64,000 nt of DNA. Source: Cyclaneusma minus. Lineage: Eukaryota > Ascomycota > Leotiomycetes > Marthamycetales > Marthamycetaceae. Below, in pieces: positions 23,531-36,600 of the stretch. The stretch covers positions 1,240,001 through 1,304,000 of the forward strand of contig JAKZHN010000007.1 in NCBI GenBank assembly GCA_037179335.1, read 5' to 3'. Numbering within the stretch: position 1 is the first letter of the stretch; every line of letters begins with the position of its first letter. The notes below the pieces were generated by a model. It was not told the origin of the DNA, searched no databases, and was given only the letters and a program-made list of their open reading frames with translations. Made by a program: the position numbers and the translations under genes.

Positions 23531-26500
23531 TCAATTCTTGCTCTGTCGCCTGGTCCCGAACGGGTAGCCAGCATGTGGAGCATCCTGTGTGCTGGGCGTC
23601 TGGACTATCGCCATACCTTTGATGCCCAACTTGGTCTCTCCCACTCTCCGCAGCATTCCTTGCAAGGCAGTCCTAACTTCTGACCCCAGATCGCGACCCA
23701 GAATCTCCACAGCCAGGGGATAGAACACGTCGACGTGTTTCTCAAAGTCGTCTTGCGGGAGGTTGGTGTATCCTTCTATCACATCCACAACAACCGGTCT
23801 CCACGCCACGATGTTCCTCTGCTGTGTTTCGGCATCCAGTTGAACGTAGCCTCGGATGATATCCGTGCAAAGTGGAATGAGTGCCGCTTCTGTATCGGCC
23901 CGGCTGCGGCGTCGTTCTTCACCTTCGTCGTGGTACATGCGAAGTAAAATTGACACATACGTAGCAGCGGAGCCACTTTCCTGCTTCAGGAGATTTGGGG
24001 CCTGCTTCATGAAGCCCTCGCGCCAGAGACGCATGCGGAGTTCCTTGTCATTGTTGAACTTCTTCGCAAAGAGAAAGCTCTTCTTCAGAAGTCCCATGAG
24101 GCGAAGAAGCTCCGGGGACGGGATCTGGGCGTACACAGCATCGTTGGAGAAAAGCTCGTTGACGGTTTCGATCATAAGGAGTTGGAGGACACAGCGGGTG
24201 ATTATGCGGTTGAAGAAGCGACGGCGGGCAGCGGTAACAACGACAGGCTGTTGTTGCAGGTCTGACTGAGGGCGATAGTCTTCGAGCTGATTAGGGTCTG
24301 AGACTGCTGATCCCCGGGATTCTTCATCAATAATGCTCTCGGCAGCAGTGGGAGCATCACCATTGGTCTCGTCGATTTTCAGCGACTTCTCGTCCATTTG
24401 ACTGTCGTGAGAAACCCCATTTTCGACAGAACCGGCACTGGGCGTAGAAGTCGACGCCACAGTCGCTGCGGAGAAAAGTTGGTATGCTGTAGTGTTTTCG
24501 AATAATTCTACGAAAGCATCAACTATTTTCACCCAGTCTCCGGGGCTGAATTTTGCAACGTTTTGTAGGATAAGTTGTTGCAAACAATTACTGCCAATGC
24601 GAGCAATTGTGTCGTTCTCTTGGCAAATGCACAGTGCTAGGAGGTCAAGGAACCTATCAAGCATGTACTCGAGTGACTCAAAGAAGTGCGTGAACAGAGT
24701 GATCATGTTCCGCAGAGCTTGAATCATCGTCGTCGAGAGCCAGACAGATAATTCTTCGTGGTTCAAAACGTTCGACATCTCAGATTTTGATTTCAGGACC
24801 ATGAAGATCGGATAGAGCAGCTGACGCCACAAAATATCCCAGAAATCCGGCGGGTAGTCCCGGCCATACCTGATTAGGGTCTCGAAAAGATAGTTCAGCG
24901 CGTTTGATCTGACCTCGAGATCCTCTCCGGTCATGAGCACATCATGGAACGCAAAAAGAACCGGGAACCAGAAAGCTTCCTCTTGTGTCGTTCGACTGGC
25001 TGGAGCCGTGGTGTTCTCGTCGGTCTTAGCGGCTCCGTCAGAGTGCACATCGGCCTTCTTCGATAATGGACACTCGGGGGTCTTGAGCATCTTGGGAATG
25101 ATCGACTTCAAGGTGTCCATCGCTTGAAGTCCTTTCTTCTGGAACTTCATGTTCTTGGAGAACTCGGTCAGACAGACAATCAAGTCGGCAAAAGCTCCCT
25201 GAGAAATGACAACACCAAATCGATCTCTGTAAACTTGGGTCACATTCTCAAATGCCAGGTTGACAATACTTTCGTATGGTTCTCGTGCGGCGACCGTAAA
25301 TACACCAAACATCGTTCGCCAACCAGATCGGATGTTCTCTCCTCTAGCTTGAATCATCTGTATCAAGCAACGGAGCGCCATGTCTTTGACGGCAACAACA
25401 CTGCTATTTGACATGACATGCTCAAAGGGCTTCAGAAAATCCTTTTGGAACTTGAATCCAGGAAGCTCTTCGATCTCCATGAAGCGCATAGAAAGCTGTC
25501 GTAAAGAATCCAGTGCGAAGAAAACCACCGCGGTATTATTGTGGCATCCAACCCTATTGAAGTGCTCCCCTAGGACTGACCATATATTGGCCCACTCGAA
25601 ACGAACACGAGTCATGTTGTAGTAACTTATTTCGACGAGCTTTTGCAGACTGTACGTCCTTGGCGACTCGTTCTGGCCTGAGCTTTTGATCTCATCCCAA
25701 CTCACCTCCGTGAGGGCTCGCACAAAATGTACAATGGCGTCTCCGGAAAGATTGGCTGTATTTGTAAAGATTCGGTCCACGCCTTTGATGACCTCATCAG
25801 ACCGAGTTTCTGCAGCAATCTCCATCGAGTAACTCGTGATTGTTGTTGTAGAACGGTTGCGAGGGCGTTGTGGACGTGGATTTAGGCCACTTCTCCTAGA
25901 ATCGGTAGAGTCTTTTCTTGTGCCCGGGACAATTCGAGCCTTCGAGACATCTGGGACTGAGCCTTCGTCAACACCGCCAGAGATCAGTTGCAATCTATCC
26001 AGTTGGCTGATGCAAAGAAGAATATCTCCCCAAGACTCCTTCAGTAGGTTGCCCTCTGTCTGAGCAACATCCAGCAAGATCTTAAGAGCCTCGAGATTTT
26101 TGGCCTGCATCTCAGGTAGGTTGTTCAAGTTGGTGGCATTCTTCAGTGCTGATATGAAAGCTACCCGTGGTGTCTCAAGGTCGAAAAGACATGCTATTCG
26201 AATGGCGAGCTTCATACCCTCCATGCAGATCTTGATGATCTCGATGTTGTGCGAATTCTGCATTTGACCAGAGAGGCCAGAGAAGAAAGACATCCATGTG
26301 ACCTCAAACATTGGACCGACATGCCTGAAAGAGGTCGCCGGGATGAACTTGGTGAGATTGCCTTTCATGTTGTTTTTCCGTTGGTTCCGGAAGAGATTCT
26401 TGAATAGCTGCTCGGATCGTAATGCGATTTCTTCCGACTGTTGCATGTATGCCTCTCGTTGTAAATCTCGTCCAACGGTGGCTAGCGCTTGGCCCAAGCC

Positions 26501-29098
26501 TGCAGCGATGCCGCCGCTGGGCTGAGACTGAGTTATACCCATGGCTGCGGCTGCATCTCTTTCACTGCTCAGGACAATTTCATTGCCTTGAATCTCTTCG
26601 TAGATGCCAATGAGATAATCGTCTGGAAGATTGGCATTTTCGTTGATGCCCCGATTGTTCTTGATGAAGTCGTCCTTGCTCATTCGCTTGGCAATTTTGC
26701 TGCTGTGGAGATCTGTATTCAACATAATGACCGAGTATGCGAGGATATAGGCAGTGTCCGCATTGGCGAAGGCATTCGGGTTGTCAGTCACATATCGATT
26801 TGCAAATTTGAGCATGAACCGATCGATTTTCTGCGCTTCTCCTGGAAGACGGAAAGATTGCAGAAACTGCCGTAATGCATCCACAAAGCGTCTCTTGGTG
26901 AAGTTCATGGTGTCGACAAAGGCGTGCATGATTTCAATATTCTTGGGATCACCTTCTCCTAAATACTCGCCAATTTGAGCCTTATCAAGCCTTTCGTCTC
27001 GAATCAGGAACTGAGCAATATCTTTCGGGCTGTCACTGGGAATAAAACCCTCAGAGAGCAGTATTTTGATGCCTTTCTTTGGTTTGAAGTTGAACTGCTT
27101 GATGGCGTTGAACAGAGCTGTCTTGCGTTGTTTAACCTTCTCCAACTCTTCCGGATCATCCTCTGCAAGTGGAGTTGATGGAGGGATGGTAGCCGAGTCG
27201 CTGTTCACCCGCTGGGTCGAATCGTTGTCGGCTCTTGGGTCAAGCGATTCTCGGACATCGTCCACAGAGCCGCGGAAGTCAGACTCTGGCGGGGCAGTAA
27301 CATCAGCAATGCCCTGCGAAGACCAGTTGACTAGAGATCGTAAAGTCTCAACCAGGCAATCCAGTGCCTGCCGCTTGGCAACATATTCTTTCGGGATGTC
27401 TATTTCCGACTCATGGTGATGTCCAAGAGCTATGGCTGATAGTGGCGGGGGCATTGTGCCACCTGCCTGCCATTCGTCGCGGACATTGTTCGACATCCTC
27501 TTCTCTTCATATGCCTGCTGCGCATTGACGGTCACCATAACAGGAGTGCTGGTTATTTTGGACAAGTCCTCTATAAGCTTTTGGAAAATGTTGTCAACAG
27601 CCGTCCGGTCACAGTCGTAGTTCAGATATGTCTCCACAAGCGCCCTTGGGTCTGCGCAAAAGCGCTGGAGAATGCCCAAGAAGTAGGACTTTTGACTGAT
27701 TGGTGCATTGCGTCTTTCCAGGAGCGCCAGGTAGATCTCATTCAAGAAGACCTCAATCTCTTTCTGTGATTCTTTATTAGCTCAGGATAGGCTCATGCTT
27801 GCTGCTTGACTTACCTTGAAAGGGGCACGCATAAACTTCAGCATCAGCCAGAAGATCTCACAGCACACCTCAAAGACGCGGTCAACAGAGCTGGCTCCGT
27901 TCCTGGTAAGACTGAGGCATAGGTAGTATTTGACAGCTTGCAGGAAGCCAGTTGGCTCATTACTCTTGCTATTGGTAATAGTGCAGAGGGGAGAAGTGAA
28001 AACGAGAACATTGTTGCTGATTAGAGTGTGGATCAGGTGAAGAGAGACTAGTTTGGATCGTATGGCCTGGCCCTTGAGGTCATAGAGCTGGTCAGGGGGC
28101 AGGATCTTGGTGCTGAGATTGCAGAAAGATCTAAAGACCAGGTAGGCATCTCGAATGTAGATTTCGTCCTCCGCGTCCTCCGACTCGGTGGTATCGCCTG
28201 CTGAACTGTCGCCGCTATTTTGCTCAGAGGCAGATCTCGCATCTTTCGATTCCGATTTTGTTTGTGCCGCCCTCAATTGTGTAATCATGGTTGGTCCATC
28301 ACCCATGTTAGAGTCATCGAAATCCTTCCGGCTCTCCAGGTCTTTCAATGTCAGCTTAGGCTCGTCGACATCCGCTCCCGTTTTCCTCCTTAATGCGCGT
28401 GCTGGCGAGCCCGTAGCGCTCTCTGGATCAGCCCCGTTTGAAATCTCGGTCGCCGAGTCTGCCGCATCCAAAGTCAAGCTGCTTCCATTCGTATTATCGT
28501 GGCCCAGTTTCGACAGGCTTGCGCGGGCTTCTTTCATGTGAATGCGAGTCTTGACCCTCTCGAAAACGGTGCCGACCATCTGGGTGAGCGTCCCTTGTGC
28601 AACCTGCTGGTTCGCACTGTTCTTGGAGAGGAGGAATACATTGTAGACCTGCCGGACAGCTTTCAGGAGCCCTGCACCATGTACTACAACCTTGTCGCTG
28701 AGGACTGCGGCTAGCAGTGATTTGACAATTTGTAGCTGTGTTTCGGACGCAGTGTTCTCCCCCTGGAAGCAGTCGCATATGGTGTCGATGGCACGTTCGA
28801 TGAGGGGTTCATGGTCGCCTTCGCTCTCGCCGTTGTTGGCGGATGGTACGGAGAAGTAGGAGTAGCTGATCAGCTTGCCTATGCAGTCCAGAGCAGTTGT
28901 CGTGAGCGGAACACTCCCGGACTGGGTCGCAAGCTGCAGGGGCGCGAAGATGATCTCGGGATCCGGGAGGCCATTTTCGTGAGCTTTGATGTCTGCCAAA
29001 GCTTTCTGAACCGCCTCAGAGAGCTTGGGTCTCTTCTGGGCCTCCTTGGAGGCAGTGATGGCTTCTAGGGCTGAGGCGACGAAGACATTGGAGCTCAT
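23531..29098 (-). CDS. sec7: Arf guanine-nucleotide exchange factor Sec7 (BIG class)
   Basis: Two exons, 29098..27815 and 27763..23531, are separated by a 51-nt intron (GTAAGT..CACAG) and encode 1838 aa, the normal size for fungal Sec7. The DCB region is N-terminal and the HUS box NYDCD lies near residue 475. The catalytic Sec7 domain spans about 635-825 and carries the glutamic finger FRLPGEAQKIDRF; the HDS domains follow. The protein activates Arf1 at the trans-Golgi by GDP/GTP exchange. The residues YS, D and M in AYSVIMLNTDLH and KRMSKDDF match those known to give brefeldin A sensitivity. The start MSSNVFVASALEAI is the first ATG that fits homologues; an upstream in-frame stretch to 29218 is probably 5' UTR. 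Confidence 0.95.
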
Positions 29099-30262
29099 GG
29101 TGGAGATCGCGGTGGTTGTCAATTGGCACCCATTCGAGGCATAAGGAGTCCTCCGGTGACGGTGAGGCAGCAGTCCGGTATGGTGAGAGCTGGGTCTTGA
29201 ATCCGGAGCGGCGTGCAAGCAGCGGTCGCGTTGTACTTGCGGTATTGGGGCGTGGACGGGAGCTCGACTAGGGGGGGCTGCGCTAAACGATTCGACAGAT
29301 GGCCTCGAGGCTGACAGCCTTCACGGTACGCGCTAGGCCACGCGGGCGACAGAAAGTCCGTCCGAGCCGGGCACTTGTCAACATCAATCTCTGGGCCCTG
29401 CATGCTTTCACCTTTATTCTCCCTCAATGAAAGTCCCGAACAACGGCTGCCAAGCTCTGTTTCCAGCTTCTGCATGGCTGTGTCTAGCAAGCTATTCTAG
29501 CAGTGCGAGCCAGTACTTTATTGATGATGCTGTACATAGCTAGTGATAGCATCTGTCTACCTGCAGAATCTCAGAGCCGCATGCATCACATCAGTGGACC
29601 CTTATTTCTGCCTGGTCACCACAGCTCGACCCAGCTAGACATATATATTTCAAGGGGCGAGATAAATCCCGACTAGAGCTTTGAAACCCGAGCCAAGCTA
29701 AGCTTAATTGGTGTACTGTTCACAAAATATACCAGCCTTTCCAATCATCTACATATCCGCATGCGTGTACTACCGTCAGCACGTATTCAGCCTTTACTTC
29801 CGGACAGTACAAACCTAGTATGTACATACCCAGGCGCCGTTGGGTGACTACATAGTTCTGTCAAGGGTCATACTGGTGACCAACGATGTACCAAATCTTT
29901 CGGCGTCATTAAATTTGTATAGAAATACATTCATAATTTGCTTCTGTGTTTACAGCTTTAGTCCTGTTCCAGCACCTTTACAGCACTCACAGCTGTGCAC
30001 GTCCAAGACTTATCCGCGAGGTGGCCCATGCGCAATGCGCCGCTGATAGCTTCGGGAAAGCTCGCCTCAACTTTTCGCCCAACAATCAAAAGTCTCCATA
30101 AGCTCGCACGCCGAACGGCCCCAGCCGCTGCCAACCACACAAGTCCGTCCATCGAGCGACTCTCCAAGTCTGCTTCGGTCTTTGCGCTCCCGGGACTCGA
30201 CCCTGAAAAAACCTACCCTCTTCCTCGCGAGTTGCACCGTCGCGACCGACTTCCTGCCCGCC
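29099..30262. promoter_or_regulatory. Divergent promoter region, Sec7/PDH E2
   Basis: 1.16 kb lies between the divergent starts of Sec7 and the E2 subunit gene. A short CT- and C-rich stretch just before 30263 looks like the E2 leader. No other gene or clear element was seen. Confidence 0.5.
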
Positions 30263-31719
30263 ATGCTTTCCGCCGTGCTGCGAAGGCGCGCCCTCCACTC
30301 GACTCCCCAATTCCAGCTTCTTGCGTCCAATTTCGCAAGATGTTACGCCTCCAAGTCCTTCCCGCCGCATACCGTGGTGACCATGCCGGCTCTCTCCCCC
30401 ACCATGACCGCTGGCAATGTGGGCGCTTGGCAGAAGAAGCCCGGTGACTCGGTCGTGCCTGGTGATGTCTTGGTAGAGATCGAAACCGACAAGGCCCAGA
30501 TGGACTTTGAGTTCCAAGAGGAGGGAGTCCTGGCAAAGATCCTCAAGGAGGCCGGAGAGAAAGACGTGGCCGTGGGAAACGTGAGTTGCCAATTGCTTGT
30601 GCTATCCCTCGATTCGGCCCAGCTAACAATGCGCAGCCAATCGCCGTTATGGTTGAGAGTGAGGACGATGTGGCCGCTTTCGCCGACTTCTCGCTCCAAG
30701 ATGCGGGAGGTGAGAAGAAGCCAGAAGCTCCTCCAAAGGAAGAGGCCAGCCAATCTTCAGAACCCGCCGATACCGGCTCCAAGACAGCACCACCGTCCTC
30801 ATCTGAAGTCCAATCGCAAGAGGCCGAATCATCCGGCGAAAGATTGCAGCCTGCTTTGGACCGTGAGCCCAACGCGACTCCAGCCGCAAAGAGATATGCT
30901 TTGGAGAATGGTGTCAAGCTCAGCGCAATCAAGGGCTCCGGCCCAGGCGGACGCATTACTGAGGAGGATGTCAAGAAGGCCGGCACAGCTGGCCCTGCAT
31001 CCCCAGCGGCTGCTGCTGCTTCATACGAGGATACCCCAATCACTTCCATGAGAAAGACGATCGCCAACCGCCTGACCGAATCCATGAACCAGAACCCCCA
31101 CTACTTTGTCGCATCGACTGTGTCCGTCAGCAAGCTCTTGAAGCTTCGCGAAGCCCTCAACGCATCTGCTGATGGCAAGTACAAGCTCTCGGTCAACGAC
31201 TTCCTCATCAAGGCTTGCGCTGTTGCCTGCAAGAAGGTCCCCGCAGTCAACTCCAGCTGGAGGGATGGCTTCATTCGCAAGTTCAACACCGTCGATATCA
31301 GCGTCGCAGTCGCCACCCCCGTTGGACTCATGACCCCTATCGTCAAGTCCGTTGAGGGACTCGGATTGGAGGGCATCTCTGCTCAGGTCAAGGACCTTGG
31401 TAAGCGTGCCAGGGATGGCAAGCTCAAGCCAGAGGAGTACCAGGGCGGAACTTTCACTATCAGCAACATGGGCATGAACCCCGCGATCGACCGATTTACC
31501 GCTGTTATCAACCCTCCCCAAGCCGGTATCCTGGCTGTCGGAACCACCAAGAGGGTTGCAGTACCTGTCGAGACCGAAGAGGGAACACAATTGGAGTGGG
31601 ATGACCAGATCGTGGTTACTGGAAGCTTCGACCACAAGGTGGTTGATGGTGCAGTCGGTGGTGAGTGGATCAAGGAGTTCAAGAAGGCCATTGAGAACCC
31701 ATTGAACCTCTTGCTATAA
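30263..31719 (+). CDS. Dihydrolipoamide acetyltransferase, E2 of pyruvate dehydrogenase (mitochondrial)
   Basis: Two exons, 30263..30580 and 30637..31719, give 466 aa, the usual fungal length. The N-terminal 30 residues are Arg-rich and lack acidic residues, as expected for a mitochondrial presequence. The single lipoyl domain (about 35-110) carries the lipoylated lysine in EIETDKAQM (K77). A Pro/Ser/Glu linker leads to the E3-binding domain near 185-220 (KRYALENGVKL, GPGGRITEEDV). The catalytic domain contains the DHKVVDG active-site motif near residue 437 and ends in NPLNLLL. It transfers acetyl groups to CoA in the matrix complex. The start is the first in-frame ATG. Confidence 0.95.
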
Positions 31720-32543
31720 GATAGAGATGTTTTAGGGGGGCGATACGTGGGGTGGTAGAGCGTCTTCTTCGGGCCCCTTTCTAAAAACTTGTACAATGAT
31801 ACTGTGAAACATGCATTGCAGCATTTTCGCGGGCTTTCTGACACCGGGGCAGAAAAAAAAGCACAATTCTGTGATTTCTACTTGGTTGGTTCTAAGGTGT
31901 TTTATCAACTCTTGCATGTCCCTGCGTTTCAGCGTCCGGTAGCTCTCCTAACTAGGTAGACAACGCAACAATTATAGAATTTGCCCCTCGCCTTATTCCC
32001 GGCCCTACAGATCCTCGATTCAACATGACTCAGAGATAGACTGTTGATATAAAAAGGGGTGAGCTAAATTCCAACTGGAGTTTCAAAATCCAGGACAGTC
32101 TAAGCCCATCCCAATCAGGCTACCGCCTCAATTAAGCGGCATAGAAGCATCTTGCTCATTGGTCCTGTAAGTACATCTCTCTTAACGTTGCTTTTTTATA
32201 TTTCTTGTGACTGGGTTCAAGATATCGGTCCCGGTTACTTCGAGTATTCCCGACTACTTTGATTGTTCCCAGTTACTTTGAATATTTCCAATTATTTTGA
32301 ATGTTCCCGATTATTTTTAATGTTCCCAATTATTTAGAATATTCACAATTACCTGGAATAGCTCTATTCAGGGACATCTGGAGCAAGGCTGAAAAATTGG
32401 ATAGTATGCCGATTAGGTCTAGCTTGTCCTGGATTTCAGAACTCCAGTCGGGATTTAGTTCACCCCTATAAAGACGATACTGCAGCAGTCTGGAAACTTT
32501 CAAGCAGGGCTGCCGGGCCGGTGGGTTGATATCTTCCCCCTTT
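31720..32543. other. Intergenic region with 19-bp array E
   Basis: This is the spacer between the E2 stop and the end of the broken dehydrogenase gene (convergent). Apart from the repeat array at 32232-32362 no gene is visible. Confidence 0.55.
32232..32362 (-). repeat. 19-bp degenerate minisatellite, array E (seven units, inverted)
   Basis: Seven consecutive 19-base units are read, for example AGTTACTTTGAATATTTCC, AATTATTTTGAATGTTCCC and AATTATTTAGAATATTCAC. The reverse complement matches array D (GGGAATATTCGAAGTAACT), so this array lies in the opposite orientation. Confidence 0.85.
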
Positions 32544-33415
32544 TTACTCACTCTCCGCTGCTCGCCCAAACAGCTTCTCAATCTCCTCACAAACCGCCTT
32601 CGTAACTTCTACCGTCCCCATAGAACCCCCCAGATCCCTAGTCTTACATCCGCTCTCAGTCACGTTCTCCACGCACACCAGCAGGGCCTCCGCTGCCTTC
32701 TCTTCTCCAAGCCATCTCAACATCTCACTCGCCGTCCAAAAAGTCGCCACCGGATTCGCCAATCCCTTTCCCATGATATCAAACGCACTCCCATGGATCG
32801 GCTCAAACATACTCGAATTCCGTCTCGTTGGATCGAGATTACTAGTCGGTGCGATGCCGATACTCCAAGCTAGCGCAGCCGCCAAATCAGATAATATATC
32901 GGCATGCAGATTAGTTGCTACTACGGTATCAATGGTGTCCGGATGGAGCACCATGCGAGTCGTCATTGCATCAACGAGCATCTTATCCATCGTCACGTCC
33001 GGAAACTCCTCCGCTACGTCTCGAGCCACCGAATCCCACATCACCATGCCGTTACGCTGTGCGTTGCTTTTCGTGACGACGGCGAGAAGTTTGCGTGGGC
33101 GAGAGGCGGCGGTTGGAAAGCGAGGCGCATGATGCGCTCGACACCTGTGCGCGTGAAGATCGAGACGTCGGTGGCGATCTCGTGGGGAGTGGAGATGTGG
33201 GAGCGTCCGCCGTGACAGGCGTACTCGCCTTCGGAGTTTTCACGGACGATTACCCAGTCGAGCGCGCCTGGGGGACAGATGGAGGGACGAAGGGTGGAGC
33301 TGGTACCGCGTAGGATGCGGGTTGGGCGGACGTTTGCGTATTGGTGGAGGGGCTGGCAGAGAGCGAGACGAAGGGACCAGAGGAATATATGGTCATGGAT
33401 GTCTGAGACTTCTTA
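32544..33415 (-). pseudogene. Broken tartrate/isopropylmalate dehydrogenase family gene (5' truncated, frameshifted)
   Basis: The minus strand encodes clear parts of an NAD-dependent decarboxylating dehydrogenase of the tartrate dehydrogenase type: LRLALCQPLHQYANVRPTR, WVIVRENSEGEY, VVTKSNAQRNGMVMWDSVA, ATNLHADILSDLAAALA, FEPIHGSAFDI and GKGLANPVATFW. Two defects are seen. First, about 100 N-terminal residues, including the usual GDGIGPEV motif, are missing: an in-frame TAA stands just upstream at about 33411 and nothing homologous follows up to the Yvc1 start. Second, the frame shifts by one base near 33112-33115, between ERIMRLAF and ASRPRKLL. The C-terminus up to the stop is intact. It is most likely a relic gene; a sequencing error could explain the shift but not the missing N-terminus. 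Confidence 0.8.
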
Positions 33416-33902
33416 GCCATTGTCTTCTTTGAGTTCTAAGGTAGGTATTCCTGGATGTTTGTGGACTGTGTGCCTTGGCTCTAATCTGAAATGGTCTACC
33501 ACATAACTCTATTCCATGCTCGGTCAGATCGGAGATCAGCAGGAGAGTTGGTCGAGAATCAGGTTCGTCTTGATTCTCAGCTTCGGATTTGAATAGAGTG
33601 TCGTTATATTGGTGTGATGACGTTGATCACCTGAACACAGATACTACATTTTTCCTTTCCTCTAGGGACCAGATTAGAAATAACTTCGGATCCAAGCAAT
33701 CAGAGACGACGTGCCCATTTTGTTTCACATGTTTCACAATCACGTGCGCTTAGCGGGACTGGACGTCACCCCGCTTAAAGATGCTGGACGCCAAGCTTTT
33801 GGAGAACGGGGAACAAGCTCAAGCGGCACCAGACGTACTTGTACATACTAGTCGCGCCGCCCAGAACTGCCTGCTTTCCCTCTCCAACCGTGCTGACGAC
33901 TG
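33416..33902. promoter_or_regulatory. Intergenic region upstream of the Yvc1-like gene
   Basis: 487 bases without a gene; the presumed promoter of the channel gene. The missing N-terminal coding part of the neighbouring pseudogene would be expected here but is absent. Confidence 0.5.
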
Positions 33903-36328
33903 ATGTTCAAAAGTTGGATTGAGCCTCTTCTCCATTCCCTGCAGCTACCCGTGCAGATTGCTCACGTCATAATGGTTCGTTGGAGGAAGCTGTTTAGCTT
34001 CAATGGCGCCGATCGACGCAAGGAAGCTCGACGACTTCTTCCCACTTTTGAAGACGAAGGCATTCCCTCCGCCATCTCTCCCGTCGAGGTCACCAAAGTT
34101 GCTCTCCGCCTCCGATATCTCGTCCAAGAGTGCGTGCCGTGCGAGCTCGAGGTACAATACAAGTTCCAATTGCCCCATCGATGAACCTAGGTACTTACGC
34201 AGACTTCAAGCCAGAGTTAATTACCAAGGCCCATAGCTCCATCATAACCCCGAAAGTCGTCAAGGCTGCGCAAGAGGCTGGCGGTGATAAGTACGGCGCG
34301 TGTGTTGTGTATTGTCTGCTAATAGTAAGCATGCGCAGATTCTCTGCCATTTACCCATAAAGCTAATGGTGAAAAACGCCAGGTGAAGCGATGGTTTAAA
34401 CAACAGTCCGCGCTGGAACTGTATGATGCCGACCTGCACGACGTCCGAGCAATAGCTTGCGAAGTCCTCGGAAAGCTGATGTGAGTAGAGGTCGGGCTTT
34501 TTGCTGGCAGGATATCGGGCTGAATATATCGCAGCATTGAAAGCGAAGAAGACACAGAACATCTCTTCCACTCGATCTTGCTCAAGAGATACAGCATCAT
34601 TATTGATGGAGAACCGACTGTTCCAGCGAATGTCATTGAAACAGCCGTGGATTCTCACGCCTTAGCAGTGACTGGCTCGTCTGGCTACCAGGTATTTACA
34701 CTACCTATTCAGTCAAATATGTCCATGTCTAATTCTCGTTTTACTAATTGCGTATTTGGGTTCTAGAAATGCGTTTCTTACCTCTGGAAAGGCTGGATAG
34801 TGCAGGATGACGAAGACCCAACCTCCTTCGTGGACTACAAGGACAGAGCCAACCCTTCTTACTTTACACACCTGGATCCTGACCGAATGCGCGCTCCGAT
34901 CTATCAGAATGCGACCCAAGTCATCTTCTCGCTGATCTACCTGGCCCTGTATACCCAAGTCATCAATAGCGTCAATCCCACTGGTGACCTCGATGTCGTT
35001 GAGGGGCTGCTCTACGTTTTCACCTTTGGATTCCTCTGTGATCAAGTATCCAAGATATACAAGGTCGGATTCAAATATCTGGGTTTCTGGAACATTTTCA
35101 ACCTGACCCTGTACGGTCTCCTGACCGTGTCGTTGGTCACCAGATTCGTAGCACTCTCTCACCCGGTTGGCGCACACAAACGAGAAAAATTCAATGAACT
35201 CAGCTACAACTTTCTGGCTTTCTCGGCGCCTATGTTCTGGATGCGGTTGCTATTGTACCTCGATACCTTCCGCTTCTTTGGGGCCATGCTTGTCGTTCTG
35301 AAGGTATATGAACCCTCTACTTCTGGCCTTCCGATGTCACTAGCTAGATATCTACCGCAGAGATCCGTACGCTGACTACCTATACCTGACAGGTAATGAT
35401 GAAGGAGAGTCTGATCTTTTTCGCGCTCTTGATCGTCATCATGATCGGTAAGCAAATAATCTATAATGAGGACGACGACAATATTAACTGGTGTTTTTTC
35501 TCTTCAATCCAGGTTTCCTTCAAGCGTTCGTGGGGATGGATCAAGTAGACAACAATGCGGATGCAACCGTTCAGATTTTGAAAGGTTCATCCCTCTTCCT
35601 CCCCATCCTGGTCTGCGACGCGTTAACATCTTACAGCAATGGCAAATGCCTTGATGCAGTCACCGGATTTTGACGGTGAGATCCATTTTCTTATGACTGA
35701 AGAATAACGCTAAAACCAGTTTGAAGGCTTCGAAAATTTTGGCCATCCGTTCGGGCTGATCCTTTACTACATCTTCACTTTCGTAATCATGGTGATTCTC
35801 CTCAACATCCTCATCGCCCTCTACGGCTCCGCCTACTCCGATATTACCGACAATGCTACCGACGAATATATGGCCTTGTTTTCGCAGAAGTGCATCCAGT
35901 TCGTTAGGGCTCCTGACGAAAACGTCTTCATCGCTCCCTTCAATTTGATCGAGATTTTCTTCCTGATTATTCCGTTCGAATGGTGGATGCCGCACCACAT
36001 GTACCAGAAATTAAATGATTGGGTGATGGCAGCGATCTATAGCCCTTTGCTGGTAGTGGCAGCATGGTTCGAGACCAGGGCGGCGAAGGATGTGAGGAGG
36101 AATCGCAGGCGGGGCGAGGAGGACGATGATACGGTGGAGGAGTGGGATCAGCTGGCCGGCGAATTGGACCTGGAGGGCGAAGGGTGGACCAAGAAGATAT
36201 CGATGGCAAGAAGCATCGTAGAGGAGGATCCGGCGATTGTGAGCTTGAGGGAGTTGAAGAGTGAGATGGGAGAGTTGAAGGAGCTGCTCCAACAACTTAT
36301 GAGTGAGAAGAATGGCTCTGGATCGTAG
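33903..36328 (+). CDS. Yvc1-like vacuolar TRP cation channel
   Basis: Nine exons are read: 33903..34151, 34211..34324, 34383..34480, 34535..34691, 34767..35303, 35393..35447, 35513..35584, 35637..35675 and 35727..36328. The ATG at 33903 gives 640 aa; an in-frame ATG at 33972 would give 617. The N-terminal cytosolic region has SPVEVTKVALRLRYLVQ and SGYQKCVSYLWKGW. A channel core follows with several membrane helices (FSLIYLALYTQVI, GLLYVFTFGFLCD, SLIFFALLIVIMIGFLQAF), the pore-side block MQSPDFDGFE, and the last helix ILYYIFTFVIMVILLNILIA. An acidic EEDDDTVEEWDQ tail follows. Yvc1 releases calcium from the vacuole. The second intron acceptor was chosen by frame and is less certain. Confidence 0.88.
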
Positions 36329-36494
36329 TGGATCGTGGATGAGTCGCTATGGAACGAGGGATTGAGACTGGGAATAATGCAAGCGTAGCGCCACGTTTTT
36401 CTTTTACTTCAATCTGGTAGTTCAACCTCTGAACCCAGCTCCGGACCTGGCTCGTGGTGACATTTCTTGTGCGCTCACCGCAGACACCTTGAAG

Positions 36495-36600
36495 AACTAG
36501 GAATATTCCCAGTAATTGAGAATATTTCCAGTAATCAGGCATATTCCAAGCAGCTGAAAAGTATTCGAATAATCGGTAATATTTCTAGTATTTGAGAACA
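36495..36600 (+). repeat. 19-bp degenerate minisatellite, array F (about five units)
   Basis: Units AGTAATTGAGAATATTTCC, AGTAATCAGGCATATTCCA, AGCAGCTGAAAAGTATTCG and AATAATCGGTAATATTTCT follow at exact 19-base spacing. The array lies about 170 bases 3' of Yvc1 and 210 bases upstream of the MDP-1 gene. Confidence 0.85.

Noticed and set aside
23735..27769. Many plus-strand ORFs across 23.7-27.8 kb
   Set aside because: They are antisense shadows of the long Sec7 exon.
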